This document shows positions 1 through 6,716 of a stretch of 34,105 bases of DNA, one piece after another. This stretch comes from Lachnospiraceae bacterium (GTDB lineage: Bacteria; Bacillota; Clostridia; Lachnospirales; Lachnospiraceae). A model generated the notes under the pieces. That model had not been told where the DNA came from and ran no database searches. It was given only the letters and a program-made list of their open reading frames with translations. The translations under genes were made by a program, and so were the position numbers. The stretch covers positions 1 through 34,105 of the forward strand of contig JAEEOO010000011.1 in the NCBI GenBank assembly GCA_016284315.1, given 5' to 3'. Each line of letters starts with the position of its first letter. Position 1 is the first letter of the stretch.

Positions 1-259
1 CGATGAGTGACTGGAGCTCTTCGATCTTTAAAACAGTTGCTTCGTCGAGAACCGAATCACTTCCGGAAACATATGTGCCTTCTTCGATATACTTTCTTGT
101 ATATTTTCTGGTTATCCCAAGGACAACCATGACCATTACTATGGCCATGACCAGCGCACCTATGATGATACCGGCAACAAATAATTTCTTATCGCCCTTG
201 CTTGTCACAGCAGACTGTGCAGCTACGGGCTGTTCATTTACATTGTTCAAGTCTTCCAT
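1..259 (-). CDS. S41-type C-terminal processing protease, N-terminal part only (partial)
   Basis: The reading frame opens with ATG at 259 and runs off the left end of the window, so only about 86 residues are visible. They show a short polar N-terminus, one hydrophobic membrane segment at about residues 25-47 (rich in Ile, Val, Met, Ala), and then a charged linker. This fits a membrane-anchored extracytoplasmic protein. The protease name is inferred from position: in many clostridia an S41 (CtpA-like) peptidase directly follows ftsE-ftsX-M23 peptidase in the same operon, and the gap to the M23 gene is only 22 bases. No catalytic or PDZ region lies inside the window, so another anchored protein is possible. 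Confidence 0.6.
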   Translation of the reverse strand, partial: MEDLNNVNEQPVAAQSAVTSKGDKKLFVAGIIIGALVMAIVMVMVVLGITRKYTRKYIEEGTYVSGSDSVLDEATVLKIEELQSLI

Positions 260-281
260 AATTCATCCTTTGTATTGCGTT

Positions 282-1553
282 TTAGTAGAAGGGATAATAA
301 TTGTTGGGATCTACATATTCACCGTTAAGTCGCACGGAGAAGTGCAGATGGTTACCTGTGGAGTTACCGGTGCTTCCAACCTTTGCAATAGTCTGACCGG
401 TAGCAACAACATCACCTTCTTTTACATCCAGAGAGGATGCATGCATATAAACGGTGTACAGACCGTCACCGTGATTGATCATTACGTAGTTACCCATGGA
501 GGAATTGTATCCTGCACCTGCAACAACGCCGGAATATGCGGCATAGATGGCAGTTCCGTAATTTGCAGCAAGGTCGACTCCGCTGTGGAATTTCTGTGTT
601 CCGTAAATGGGATGGATTCTCCATCCATACTTACTTGATACATACTTATAAGACGCGATGGGAAGTATGAAGGATCCGCCATCATAGGTCTTTGCGGAGC
701 TCTGGGATGCAAGCCATATCTGTTTCTGCTCGATCTCAATAGCTTTTGCAAGAGCTGCGATCTCATCATCGCAATCGTCTATCTGACCGGAAAGGGAATC
801 GATCTGAGCCTGGGATGCGGCAATGCTTCTCTGATACTCCTCGAGCTGAGCGGTTTTCTCTTCTCTCAGGGCCTCCATATTTGCCTTTTCGATCTCAACG
901 TCCGCCTTTGCTTCTTCTACGGATTCTTCCTTTATCTCAAGTTCCTGTTCACAGAGTTCAACATAAGCTCTCGCTGTCTTAAGCTGTTCCCAAGAAGCTT
1001 TGTCATAAGCGATAACGGATTCAATGTAATCCATTCTGTTAAGGAGTTCCCTAAGGCTGGTAGATGTAAGAAGACTGGTCAGGATACCTGCCTCGTCCTT
1101 TTCGTACATCATGCGCATACGGACCTTCATGGCCTCGTAATGCCTTTCCTCTTCTGCCTTGGCTTCCTCTAATTCTGCCCTGGTGTTCTCGATATCCATC
1201 TCAAGGATTACGATCTGGTCTTCCAGGTCCATTATGTTGTAGTTGATCTGTTCAAGAGAAGTATCGATCTCGGTGATATATGCGCTGAGGTCGTTCTTCT
1301 GCTGCTCAAGATTTTTCTTTATACTTTCAACATCCGATTTCTTGCTCTGCATCTCGGCCTTTTCTTTTTTCTGCTTTTCAATCTCGGCCTGTTTCTGAGC
1401 AATTGATGCATTGGAAATGCTTGTATATGCCGGGGCTGCGTATGCGCTCCTCATGGGAAGAACGCACAAAAGAGCCATAACGGCAGTCATGAACAGACTA
1501 ACCGCTGCGGCTCTTTTATTACTCATTTTATTAAATGACGAATCTCTTTTCAT
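282..1553 (-). CDS. EnvC-like murein hydrolase activator / M23 peptidase
   Basis: A 423-residue exported cell-wall protein. Residues 1-39 form a signal peptide (basic start, hydrophobic core, cleavage probably after Ala-Tyr-Ala). Residues about 45-285 are a long Glu/Lys/Gln-rich coiled coil. The last 105 residues are a LytM (M23) domain with His323 and Asp327 (HxxxD), His371 and the HLH motif at 402-404, so the zinc site looks intact. This is the architecture of FtsEX partners (EnvC, PcsB, and the CwlO system), in which the coiled coil contacts FtsX and the ABC transporter switches peptidoglycan hydrolysis on at division or elongation. Because the zinc residues are present it may cleave peptide bonds itself rather than only activate an amidase. 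The ATG at 1553 almost touches the ftsX stop, which suggests translational coupling. Confidence 0.9.
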   Translation of the reverse strand: MKRDSSFNKMSNKRAAAVSLFMTAVMALLCVLPMRSAYAAPAYTSISNASIAQKQAEIEKQKKEKAEMQSKKSDVESIKKNLEQQKNDLSAYITEIDTSLEQINYNIMDLEDQIVILEMDIENTRAELEEAKAEEERHYEAMKVRMRMMYEKDEAGILTSLLTSTSLRELLNRMDYIESVIAYDKASWEQLKTARAYVELCEQELEIKEESVEEAKADVEIEKANMEALREEKTAQLEEYQRSIAASQAQIDSLSGQIDDCDDEIAALAKAIEIEQKQIWLASQSSAKTYDGGSFILPIASYKYVSSKYGWRIHPIYGTQKFHSGVDLAANYGTAIYAAYSGVVAGAGYNSSMGNYVMINHGDGLYTVYMHASSLDVKEGDVVATGQTIAKVGSTGNSTGNHLHFSVRLNGEYVDPNNYYPFY

Positions 1554-1554
1554 A

Positions 1555-2454
1555 TCATACTCTCAAGTGTTTACGTACTGTAGCCATACTTCCGATGAAT
1601 CCGATTCCAACACCTATAATAAGGCAGATGGGTGAAAGATACTTAAATATCTCATCGATCTCAAGGAAGTTAAGCATGCTGCTAAGGATTTCAAATCGCT
1701 CAGTCACATATCCGATAACGTAATCATAGAGCTCATAAATGAGCAAAAGAGGGACCACGGAACCGATGAGACCGATGAGCATACCTTCAAGCACAAAGGG
1801 TGCACGGACGAAAAAGTCTGTAGCTCCCACATATTTCATAATGCTGATCTCTTCAGCTCTTACTGAAATACCTACTCGAACGGTATTGCTGATAAGGAAG
1901 ATACTTACAGCAAGAAGGATTGCAATGATGGCGATTGAAACATAAGCAATGAGGCTGTTAACACCCGTAAGGGTATCAGCTGTAACTTCGGAATAGTTGA
2001 CCTTCCTGATCTCACTCTTGTTCTGAAGCCAGTTAACAAGAGTATCCTGCATGGAAACGTCGCTTAAAAATACTTCGTAGTTGTGATCGCCTTCAAGGGG
2101 ATTCTCGGGAAATCCTTCAGCATAATCCTCTCCGTAATAAGAAGAACCAAACTCCGCCCAGATCTCGTCGTCGTCGTGGAAGACAACATCTGAAACTTCA
2201 GAGCGCTTTCTGATCTCTTCTCCGATCTCCTTAACGCGGGCATCGCTTACATCCTCGTTAAAGAATACGGTGACTGACACTGCCTTCTCGGCGGTCATAA
2301 GGATATTTCTGATGTTAAATACAACAGAAAAGAACAGTCCGAATAAAAACAGACATGCTGCTATTGTTGAAATTGACGCGAGTGAGTACCAACCGTTTCT
2401 GAAAAGGTTGCGAACACCCTGCCACAATGTATAGAAAAATGTACTAATCTTCAT
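1555..2454 (-). CDS. ftsX: Cell division ABC transporter permease FtsX
   Basis: A 299-residue membrane protein of usual FtsX length. One membrane segment lies near residues 22-45, followed by a large extracytoplasmic domain (about 50-170) that includes a short acidic aromatic insert around residue 100-115. Three further membrane segments follow, about 170-195, 220-245 and 270-292. The region between the second and third segments contains the conserved RAEEISIMKYVGA stretch that couples to FtsE. FtsX transmits ATPase-driven conformational change to a periplasmic or wall hydrolase, here very probably the M23 protein directly downstream. The start ATG lies within the end of ftsE (11-base overlap). 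Confidence 0.95.
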   Translation of the reverse strand: MKISTFFYTLWQGVRNLFRNGWYSLASISTIAACLFLFGLFFSVVFNIRNILMTAEKAVSVTVFFNEDVSDARVKEIGEEIRKRSEVSDVVFHDDDEIWAEFGSSYYGEDYAEGFPENPLEGDHNYEVFLSDVSMQDTLVNWLQNKSEIRKVNYSEVTADTLTGVNSLIAYVSIAIIAILLAVSIFLISNTVRVGISVRAEEISIMKYVGATDFFVRAPFVLEGMLIGLIGSVVPLLLIYELYDYVIGYVTERFEILSSMLNFLEIDEIFKYLSPICLIIGVGIGFIGSMATVRKHLRV

Positions 2455-3190
2455 TTATGTAGAGTCCTTCTTCCTCGTCGCTGACTATGATGCCTTTACG
2501 CATCGTAACAACACGTTTTTTCATTGCGTTAACTATCTCGGGGCTGTGTGTTACGACCACGACTGTGGTGCCCATCTCGTTGATCTCCTCGATCATCTTC
2601 ATGATCTCCCATGAATTGTTGGGATCAAGGTTACCGGTGGGCTCGTCGGCAAGCAAAATAGACGGCTTGTTGATAAGTGCTCTTGCAAGAGCTACTCTCT
2701 GCTGCTCACCGCCTGAAAGCTTTCTGACGTCTGATTTATATTTTCCCGCAAGACCGACCATGGATAAAATATTGGGAACATTTCGTCTCATCTGGTTTGA
2801 GGGAACCTCGATTATTCTCTGTGCAAATGCAACGTTCTCATAAACGTTACGGTCTCTTAAAAGTCTGAAATCCTGGAATACAACGCCAAGACTTCTTCTG
2901 AACTTGGGGATCTGTCCGTGTCTTAACTTTCTGGTATTGTAACCGTTGACATAGACATAACCGCTGGTGGGTACAAGTTCTCTTAAGAGCATTTTGATCA
3001 TGGTAGACTTACCTGATCCGCTGTCACCTGTAATAAATACAAACTCACCCTTGTTGATACGAAGGGAAATATTGTCAATGGCAGGTGCTCCCTGTTCGGG
3101 ATAATTCATACTAACATTTTCAAGAAGGATGATGCCGTTCTCTTCGACAAACTTTTCCCTCTGTGCCTGTTTCTTTTCACTTGATGTCAT
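2444..3190 (-). CDS. ftsE: Cell division ATP-binding protein FtsE
   Basis: A cytoplasmic ABC ATPase of 248 residues. Walker A (GDSGSGKST) lies near residues 55-63, followed by the Q-loop, the signature LSGGEQQR, Walker B ILLADEPTGNLD and the switch His in VVTHSPE. The start was chosen at ATG 3190: GAGG lies five bases upstream, and the residues after it lead into the usual FtsE N-terminus. An upstream TTG at 3226 would add 12 residues, overlap the preceding gene and has no ribosome site. A polar N-terminal extension of about 20 residues precedes the ABC domain. FtsE binds FtsX and links ATP hydrolysis to septal or lateral wall remodelling. It starts 13 bases after the CdaR-like gene, so the two probably share a transcript. 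Confidence 0.95.
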   Translation of the reverse strand: MTSSEKKQAQREKFVEENGIILLENVSMNYPEQGAPAIDNISLRINKGEFVFITGDSGSGKSTMIKMLLRELVPTSGYVYVNGYNTRKLRHGQIPKFRRSLGVVFQDFRLLRDRNVYENVAFAQRIIEVPSNQMRRNVPNILSMVGLAGKYKSDVRKLSGGEQQRVALARALINKPSILLADEPTGNLDPNNSWEIMKMIEEINEMGTTVVVVTHSPEIVNAMKKRVVTMRKGIIVSDEEEGLYINED

Positions 3191-3203
3191 AATAGCCTCG
3201 AAA

Positions 3204-4289
3204 TTATCTGTAATCGTTCTCTTCAATGCACTTCATGTAGTTAACTACCATGAGAGCGATCTTAAAGGTGATCGCATCCTCGAAAGCACGAAGGTCAAGA
3301 CCTGTGCTCTTCTGGAGCTTATCAAGCCTGTACACAAGTGTGTTTCTGTGAATGAAGAGCTGTCTTGAAGTCTCTGAAACGTTAAGGTTGTTCTCAAAGA
3401 ACTTCTGAATGGTGGTGATGGTCTCGTCATCAAAGTCATCGGGAGACTTTGTTCCGAAGATCTCCTCAATGTACATTTTGCAAAGAGGAACGGGAAGCTG
3501 ATAGATAAGACGTCCGATTCCAAGCTGGTTGTAGGCAACAACTTCTCTCTCTTCGAAGAAGATCCTTCCTACGTCTGCTGCCATGCGGGCTTCCTTGTAT
3601 GAACGGCTTACTTCCTTGATCTCGGGTACAACGGTACCATATGCGATCCTGAGTCCCTTAACTCCCTCTTTGTGGTAGAAGTCTGAAAGACTCTTTATGG
3701 TCTTGCTGATCTCCTTGGTAGCTTCCATGGATGCCAGCTCTTTTACGATGATAACATTCTTTTCGTCAACAGCAGTTACAAAATCCTTGCCATTGTTGAC
3801 CGCAGACTTAGTAAGGTCAAGAAGATTATTGTCCTTGCCCTTTGCGCACTCTATAACAAAAACTACTCTGGGAACTTCGGTCTGAATGTGAAGCTTCTTA
3901 GATCTGCTGTAGATATCAATAAGGAGCAGGTTGTCCAAAAGAAGGTTCTTGATATAGTTATCCTTATCAAAGCGCTCTTTGTATGCTACGAGAAGGCTCT
4001 GGATCTGGAATGCCACCATTCTTCCCACAACATACTTTTCTTCACCGCTTCCGCCTACAACAAGAACATACTCCAAGCTCTGCTCATCGTATATTTTAAA
4101 ATACTGATAACCGGAGATTTCCTGAGAATCCGCGGGAGATTTAGCAAATTCCGCTGCTGATTTACTGCAGTCGGAAAGATCCGCTGTAGAAGCGGCCACT
4201 TTTCCCTCCGGATCCATAACACTTAATGCCACTCCGGAAATTGAGCTCAGGCCGTCAAGAGTATTCTGTAAAATCTGATTTGAGATCAT
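3204..4289 (-). CDS. CdaR/PucR-type transcriptional regulator
   Basis: A 361-residue regulator. Residues about 1-130 resemble the sugar-diacid recognition domain of CdaR proteins (ISNQILQNTLDGLSSISG at the start). A middle GGDEF-like fold region follows. The C-terminus (about 300-355) carries the PucR/CdaR helix-turn-helix, seen as FFENNLNVSETSRQLFIHR followed by NTLVYRLDKL. Start ATG 4289 has GGAGG six bases upstream; the TTG 12 bases further up has no such site. CdaR members usually control sugar-acid use (glucarate, galactarate, glycerate), but no such genes are near. The next genes are ftsE, ftsX and the M23 peptidase, 13 bases away, so the ligand and regulon here are unknown. Its promoter contains a strong palindrome (4337-4376) that could be its own operator. 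Confidence 0.85.
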   Translation of the reverse strand: MISNQILQNTLDGLSSISGVALSVMDPEGKVAASTADLSDCSKSAAEFAKSPADSQEISGYQYFKIYDEQSLEYVLVVGGSGEEKYVVGRMVAFQIQSLLVAYKERFDKDNYIKNLLLDNLLLIDIYSRSKKLHIQTEVPRVVFVIECAKGKDNNLLDLTKSAVNNGKDFVTAVDEKNVIIVKELASMEATKEISKTIKSLSDFYHKEGVKGLRIAYGTVVPEIKEVSRSYKEARMAADVGRIFFEEREVVAYNQLGIGRLIYQLPVPLCKMYIEEIFGTKSPDDFDDETITTIQKFFENNLNVSETSRQLFIHRNTLVYRLDKLQKSTGLDLRAFEDAITFKIALMVVNYMKCIEENDYR

Positions 4290-4328
4290 GTCTTCCTCCA
4301 AAATGCTGCGCTTAATATCGCTATATAA

Positions 4329-4357
4329 ACTGTACTAAAAAATAACCAAAAAATCAA
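4329..4357 (-). promoter_or_regulatory. Sigma-A promoter for the CdaR-like gene and ftsEX
   Basis: On the minus strand, TTGATT (4352-4357) and TACAGT (4329-4334) are separated by 17 bases, about 40 bases upstream of the ATG at 4289. The -35 box and spacer lie inside the palindrome at 4337-4376. By eye only. Confidence 0.55.
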
Positions 4358-4376
4358 CTGTTTTTTGGTTATTTTT
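4337..4376. promoter_or_regulatory. A/T-rich palindrome over the cdaR-like promoter, possible operator or terminator
   Basis: Left arm AAAAATAACCAAAAAA and right arm TTTTTTGGTTATTTTT are near-perfect inverted repeats of 16 bases around a 7-base centre (TCAACTG). The right arm ends in Ts on both strands, so it could act as a weak terminator. Its overlap with the -35 box of the promoter at 4329-4357 makes an operator, possibly for the CdaR-like protein itself, at least as likely. Confidence 0.55.
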
Positions 4377-4442
4377 ATATTTTATTCGTCAAAACATTTA
4401 TATAATTTTCTCTTGGAGCAATTTTTACTGTTAAAAAATAAC

Positions 4443-4471
4443 AAAGGGTTGAAGGAATCCTTCAACCCTTT
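4443..4471 (-). terminator. Rho-independent terminator after yjfB
   Basis: The stem is AAAGGGTTGAAGGA against TCCTTCAACCCTTT, 14 complementary bases almost without a loop base (in practice a 12-bp stem with a small loop). On the minus strand it is followed by GTTATTTTTT. It lies 27 bases after the yjfB stop. Confidence 0.9.
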
Positions 4472-4497
4472 GGATCTCGCATCGATAACGATAATAA

Positions 4498-4695
4498 CTA
4501 TACGGACATATCAAAGTTTCCGCCGACAGCGGGATTTACGCTTCTTTCCATAGCGGCAGCGTCGATCATGTTCACAAGATTCTGTCCTATCTGCTCGTTA
4601 TTATCCATTGTTTTTGCAAGCATTTTTACACCGAAATCGGTGTTAAGCTGTGCCTGGCTGACAGCAGGCATAAGCCCTGTAATTGACAGATCCAT
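4498..4695 (-). CDS. YjfB-family putative motility protein
   Basis: A 65-residue protein with the YjfB (putative motility protein) family pattern: an N-terminal MDLSITGLMPAVSQAQL, then a predicted amphipathic helix with GVKMLAKTMDNNE and a short polar tail. The family is found in flagellated Firmicutes and Proteobacteria; its molecular role is not established. The strong ribosome site AGGAGGTGAT lies just before ATG 4695. The gene stands alone, with its own promoter (4758-4786) and terminator (4443-4471). No other flagellar gene is in the window. Its presence hints that the organism is motile. Confidence 0.85.
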   Translation of the reverse strand: MDLSITGLMPAVSQAQLNTDFGVKMLAKTMDNNEQIGQNLVNMIDAAAMERSVNPAVGGNFDMSV

Positions 4696-4747
4696 ACTAT
4701 CACCTCCTGATTCTTCCTTGAATCCTTTTTTATAACTAAATCCTTTT

Positions 4748-4804
4748 AGTTATGTAAATCATAACACAGTTTTGCAAAAATGTACATATCCAATTTACAT
4801 AACT
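4748..4804. repeat. 12-bp perfect inverted repeat bracketing the yjfB promoter
   Basis: AGTTATGTAAAT (4748-4759) and ATTTACATAACT (4793-4804) are exact inverted copies 33 bases apart. The first overlaps the -10 box and the second lies just upstream of the -35 box of the yjfB promoter. Two operator half-sites or a cruciform are possible. A further small hairpin (AACTAAA/TTTAGTT) lies at the start of the leader, at about 4735-4752. Confidence 0.65.
4758..4786 (-). promoter_or_regulatory. Extended -10 promoter for yjfB
   Basis: The minus strand reads TGTACA (4781-4786), a 17-base spacer, then TATGAT (4758-4763) preceded by TG, an extended -10. It is a sigma-A type. The flagellar sigma-D pattern (TAAA with GCCGATAA) is not seen, which is notable for a presumed motility gene. 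Confidence 0.6.
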
Positions 4805-4821
4805 CAAAAGCGCTACTACGA

Positions 4822-5670
4822 TCAGTCTCTGCGAAGTTCGATATAATCAGGTCCGATATTGATATGACCCTCTTTTAAAAGCTTTCCCACCGCGCGTTTA
4901 AACTGCGCCTTACTCATACCGGTCTTTTCGAAGATAAGCTCGGGAGAGGCCTTATCACTGAAAGGGAGTCTTCCCTTGGCCTTGCTGATGAGTTCCATGA
5001 TAACTTCAGAGTCTTCATTTCTCTGAATATATCCCTTGTCTCTTACCGCAAGTTCAAGTCTTCCGTCGGGCATCACCTTGGCTACTCTTGCTGTGAGTTT
5101 TTCACCGATCTTGATCTTCTCTGCAGCACCGAACATGGCTTTTCTCGGAACAAGTGCTGAATAAATATCATCAACTGCAACAAAAGCTCCGAAGTTATTG
5201 CTTATCTGATAAACGGTACCGGTTACAGTGTTGTCTTTTCTGTAGGTACTGTCGTTTCTAAGGTTCTCGTATACATTCATGGTAGCGCAAAGTCTGCTGC
5301 TCTTATCAAGATAAAGGCTTACAAGAACCTCATCACCTTCGCTTACCTTAAAGGTCTGCTCCTTGAAAGGAAGGAAAAGGTCTTTATCAAGTCCCCAGTT
5401 AAGGAACGCTCCAACCTTTGTTATCTGAGAGACTTTCAGTCTGGCTACCTGTCCCATGGTAAGAAGGGGCTTGTAAGTTGTTGCGATGGGTCTGTCCTCA
5501 GAATCCTTGTAAACAAAGACCTCGATCTCGTCCCCTGTATTAAGTCCTTCGGGAACCTGCTTTCCGGGCAGGAGGATCTTGTCCTCATCGCCTTTCTTTT
5601 CCGCAAGGTATACACCAAACTCCACTCTTTTTACTACTGTTAACTTCTGAAATTCACCTAATTTAAACAT
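4822..5670 (-). CDS. cvfB: CvfB-like S1 RNA-binding protein
   Basis: A 282-residue cytoplasmic protein with the CvfB/YitL layout: an atypical S1-like domain at about 1-62, a second at 68-130, a canonical S1 domain near 145-215 (GTVYQISNNFGAFVAVDD) and a C-terminal winged helix at about 220-282 (GMSKAQFKRAVGKLLKEG). In Staphylococcus CvfB binds RNA and affects virulence gene expression; its exact role is not settled. Start: ATG 5670 has GAGG nine bases upstream. The GTG two codons earlier, used by a longest-ORF reading, would leave only three bases to GAGG. It follows the acyl-ACP thioesterase by about 27 bases, probably on the same transcript. Confidence 0.9.
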   Translation of the reverse strand: MFKLGEFQKLTVVKRVEFGVYLAEKKGDEDKILLPGKQVPEGLNTGDEIEVFVYKDSEDRPIATTYKPLLTMGQVARLKVSQITKVGAFLNWGLDKDLFLPFKEQTFKVSEGDEVLVSLYLDKSSRLCATMNVYENLRNDSTYRKDNTVTGTVYQISNNFGAFVAVDDIYSALVPRKAMFGAAEKIKIGEKLTARVAKVMPDGRLELAVRDKGYIQRNEDSEVIMELISKAKGRLPFSDKASPELIFEKTGMSKAQFKRAVGKLLKEGHINIGPDYIELRRD

Positions 5671-5697
5671 GTTCACCGTCCTCTTTTTGACTGCAGG

Positions 5698-6405
5698 TCA
5701 GGAAAACTCAAGTACTGAAAAAGGCTTTCCGTCCTGTGCATTGTTAATAGAAACTATATATCTTCCCTCTTGGTCCTGCCCTGCCACGAGACAAAGCATA
5801 TCGCCCAAGAAGGCCTGATTTCTGTATTCCGCTCTCAGTCTCTTTATCTTGAATCCTTCCGGTAAAAGTGAAGCTCCGAGACTGATATACTGCCCATTGT
5901 TCATATGATGATTGGGATCAAGGAAATGGGGCTCAACTTTGATCCTTAATTTTTCTTCCGCAGATTCCGGAACCCTGATCTTTCCGTTCTGATAGTCCAT
6001 CTCCATGGGATCTGCGCTTCCGTATACAGCCGGAAGTTCTTCCGGAACCGAAGCAGGCTTCATCTTCTTAATATCGATCAAACTCCACAAAGAATTTGCC
6101 TTAACAAGGATCTCTCCGCTTTCCGATTCCAGAGTGAAGTTCCTGTATCCAAGGAAACCTCTGAATTTATAAGGTACCGTGGTTACTTTGACTTTCTCAA
6201 GATACTTGGGGCGCCTTAAGATATCTATCTGCCAGGTGTTAATGACCCAGCCAAGATTCTTCGGAAGGAGATAATCATATCCCACTCCCAGATCCTCCGA
6301 ATGAAAAGTTGAAGCATCCTGAAAGAAATCAATTATGGAATTGATGGTGATATTCTTCTCGGAGTCAACCATACTGAAGCCAACTCTTGAATCATAGGAA
6401 TACAT
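5698..6405 (-). CDS. Acyl-ACP thioesterase (FatA/FatB family)
   Basis: A 235-residue bacterial acyl-ACP thioesterase with two hotdog folds. It should release free fatty acids from acyl carrier protein, which could set chain-length output or allow fatty acid turnover. The catalytic stretch is Asp163-Pro-Asn165-His-His167-Met-Asn-Asn, matching the DxNxHxNN motif of the family, with an acidic residue at 193 in RAEYRNQ. The N-terminal hotdog holds the usual substrate-pocket sequence around VINTWQIDI. GAGGG lies seven bases before ATG 6405. It is not near the fab operon at the right end of this window, but it could act on its products. Confidence 0.9.
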   Translation of the reverse strand: MYSYDSRVGFSMVDSEKNITINSIIDFFQDASTFHSEDLGVGYDYLLPKNLGWVINTWQIDILRRPKYLEKVKVTTVPYKFRGFLGYRNFTLESESGEILVKANSLWSLIDIKKMKPASVPEELPAVYGSADPMEMDYQNGKIRVPESAEEKLRIKVEPHFLDPNHHMNNGQYISLGASLLPEGFKIKRLRAEYRNQAFLGDMLCLVAGQDQEGRYIVSINNAQDGKPFSVLEFS

Positions 6406-6448
6406 TTTTAAACCCTCATAATAATCCGCAGATCACATTACATGATCA

Positions 6449-6477
6449 ATATCACACCATTTATGAAGCACTGTCAA
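6449..6477 (-). promoter_or_regulatory. Promoter for acyl-ACP thioesterase and cvfB
   Basis: The minus strand has TTGACA (6472-6477), a 17-base spacer and a weak -10 TGATAT (6449-6454). Just downstream is an imperfect palindrome with arms GATCA/TGATC around 6431-6447, which could hold an operator. Confidence 0.5.
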
Positions 6478-6499
6478 AAACTATTTTTTGATAGTAAAA

Positions 6500-6525
6500 A
6501 ATCCTGTGAGGTAACTCACAGGATT
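6500..6525 (-). terminator. Rho-independent terminator of tRNA-Gln
   Basis: An 11-bp perfect stem (AATCCTGTGAG with CTCACAGGATT) closes a 4-base loop and is followed on the minus strand by TTTTTAC. It starts four bases after the tRNA 3' end. Confidence 0.92.
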
Positions 6526-6528
6526 CAG

Positions 6529-6600
6529 CAGGGCTAGGAGGACTCGAACCTCCAAATGACGGAATCAGAATCCGCTGCCTTACCATTTGGCTATAGCCCT
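6529..6600 (-). tRNA. tRNA-Gln (anticodon CUG)
   Basis: A 72-base tRNA. The acceptor stem is AGGGCTA with TAGCCCT. The D arm contains AGCCAAATGGTAAGGC, the anticodon stem is GCGGA/TCCGT with loop TTCTGAT (anticodon CTG), and the T arm contains GGTTCGAGTCC. The discriminator base is G, as usual for glutamine tRNAs. CCA is not encoded, so it must be added enzymatically. It has its own promoter (6633-6661) and terminator (6500-6525), so it is a single-gene unit. Confidence 0.96.
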
Positions 6601-6632
6601 TTACCGCGTCATTTATCCGCGCGACTTAATGA

Positions 6633-6661
6633 AGTATACACGAACATGACGGGAAATGCAA
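6633..6661 (-). promoter_or_regulatory. Sigma-A promoter of tRNA-Gln
   Basis: The minus strand has TTGCAT (6656-6661), exactly 17 bases, then TATACT (6633-6638). The -10 box ends about 32 bases before the mature tRNA 5' end. Confidence 0.8.
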
Positions 6662-6691
6662 GTACTTTTTTAAAAAATTTTTATTTTAGTA

Positions 6692-6716
6692 TTTTCCCCT
6701 TAAAATACGGGGAAAA
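6692..6716 (-). terminator. Rho-independent terminator overlapping the AEC transporter stop
   Basis: Arms TTTTCCCC and GGGGAAAA pair around a 9-base loop that contains the TAA stop of the transporter gene. A long A/T tract ending in TTTTTT follows on the minus strand. Confidence 0.7.

Noticed and set aside
3-638. Plus-strand open frame of 211 codons at the left edge
   Set aside because: It runs opposite to the S41 N-terminus and the LytM domain, whose motifs and codon use are clear on the minus strand; it has no domain or ribosome site.
3190-3226. Longer ftsE start at TTG 3226
   Set aside because: No ribosome site and an overlap with the upstream gene; ATG 3190 has GAGG at good spacing.
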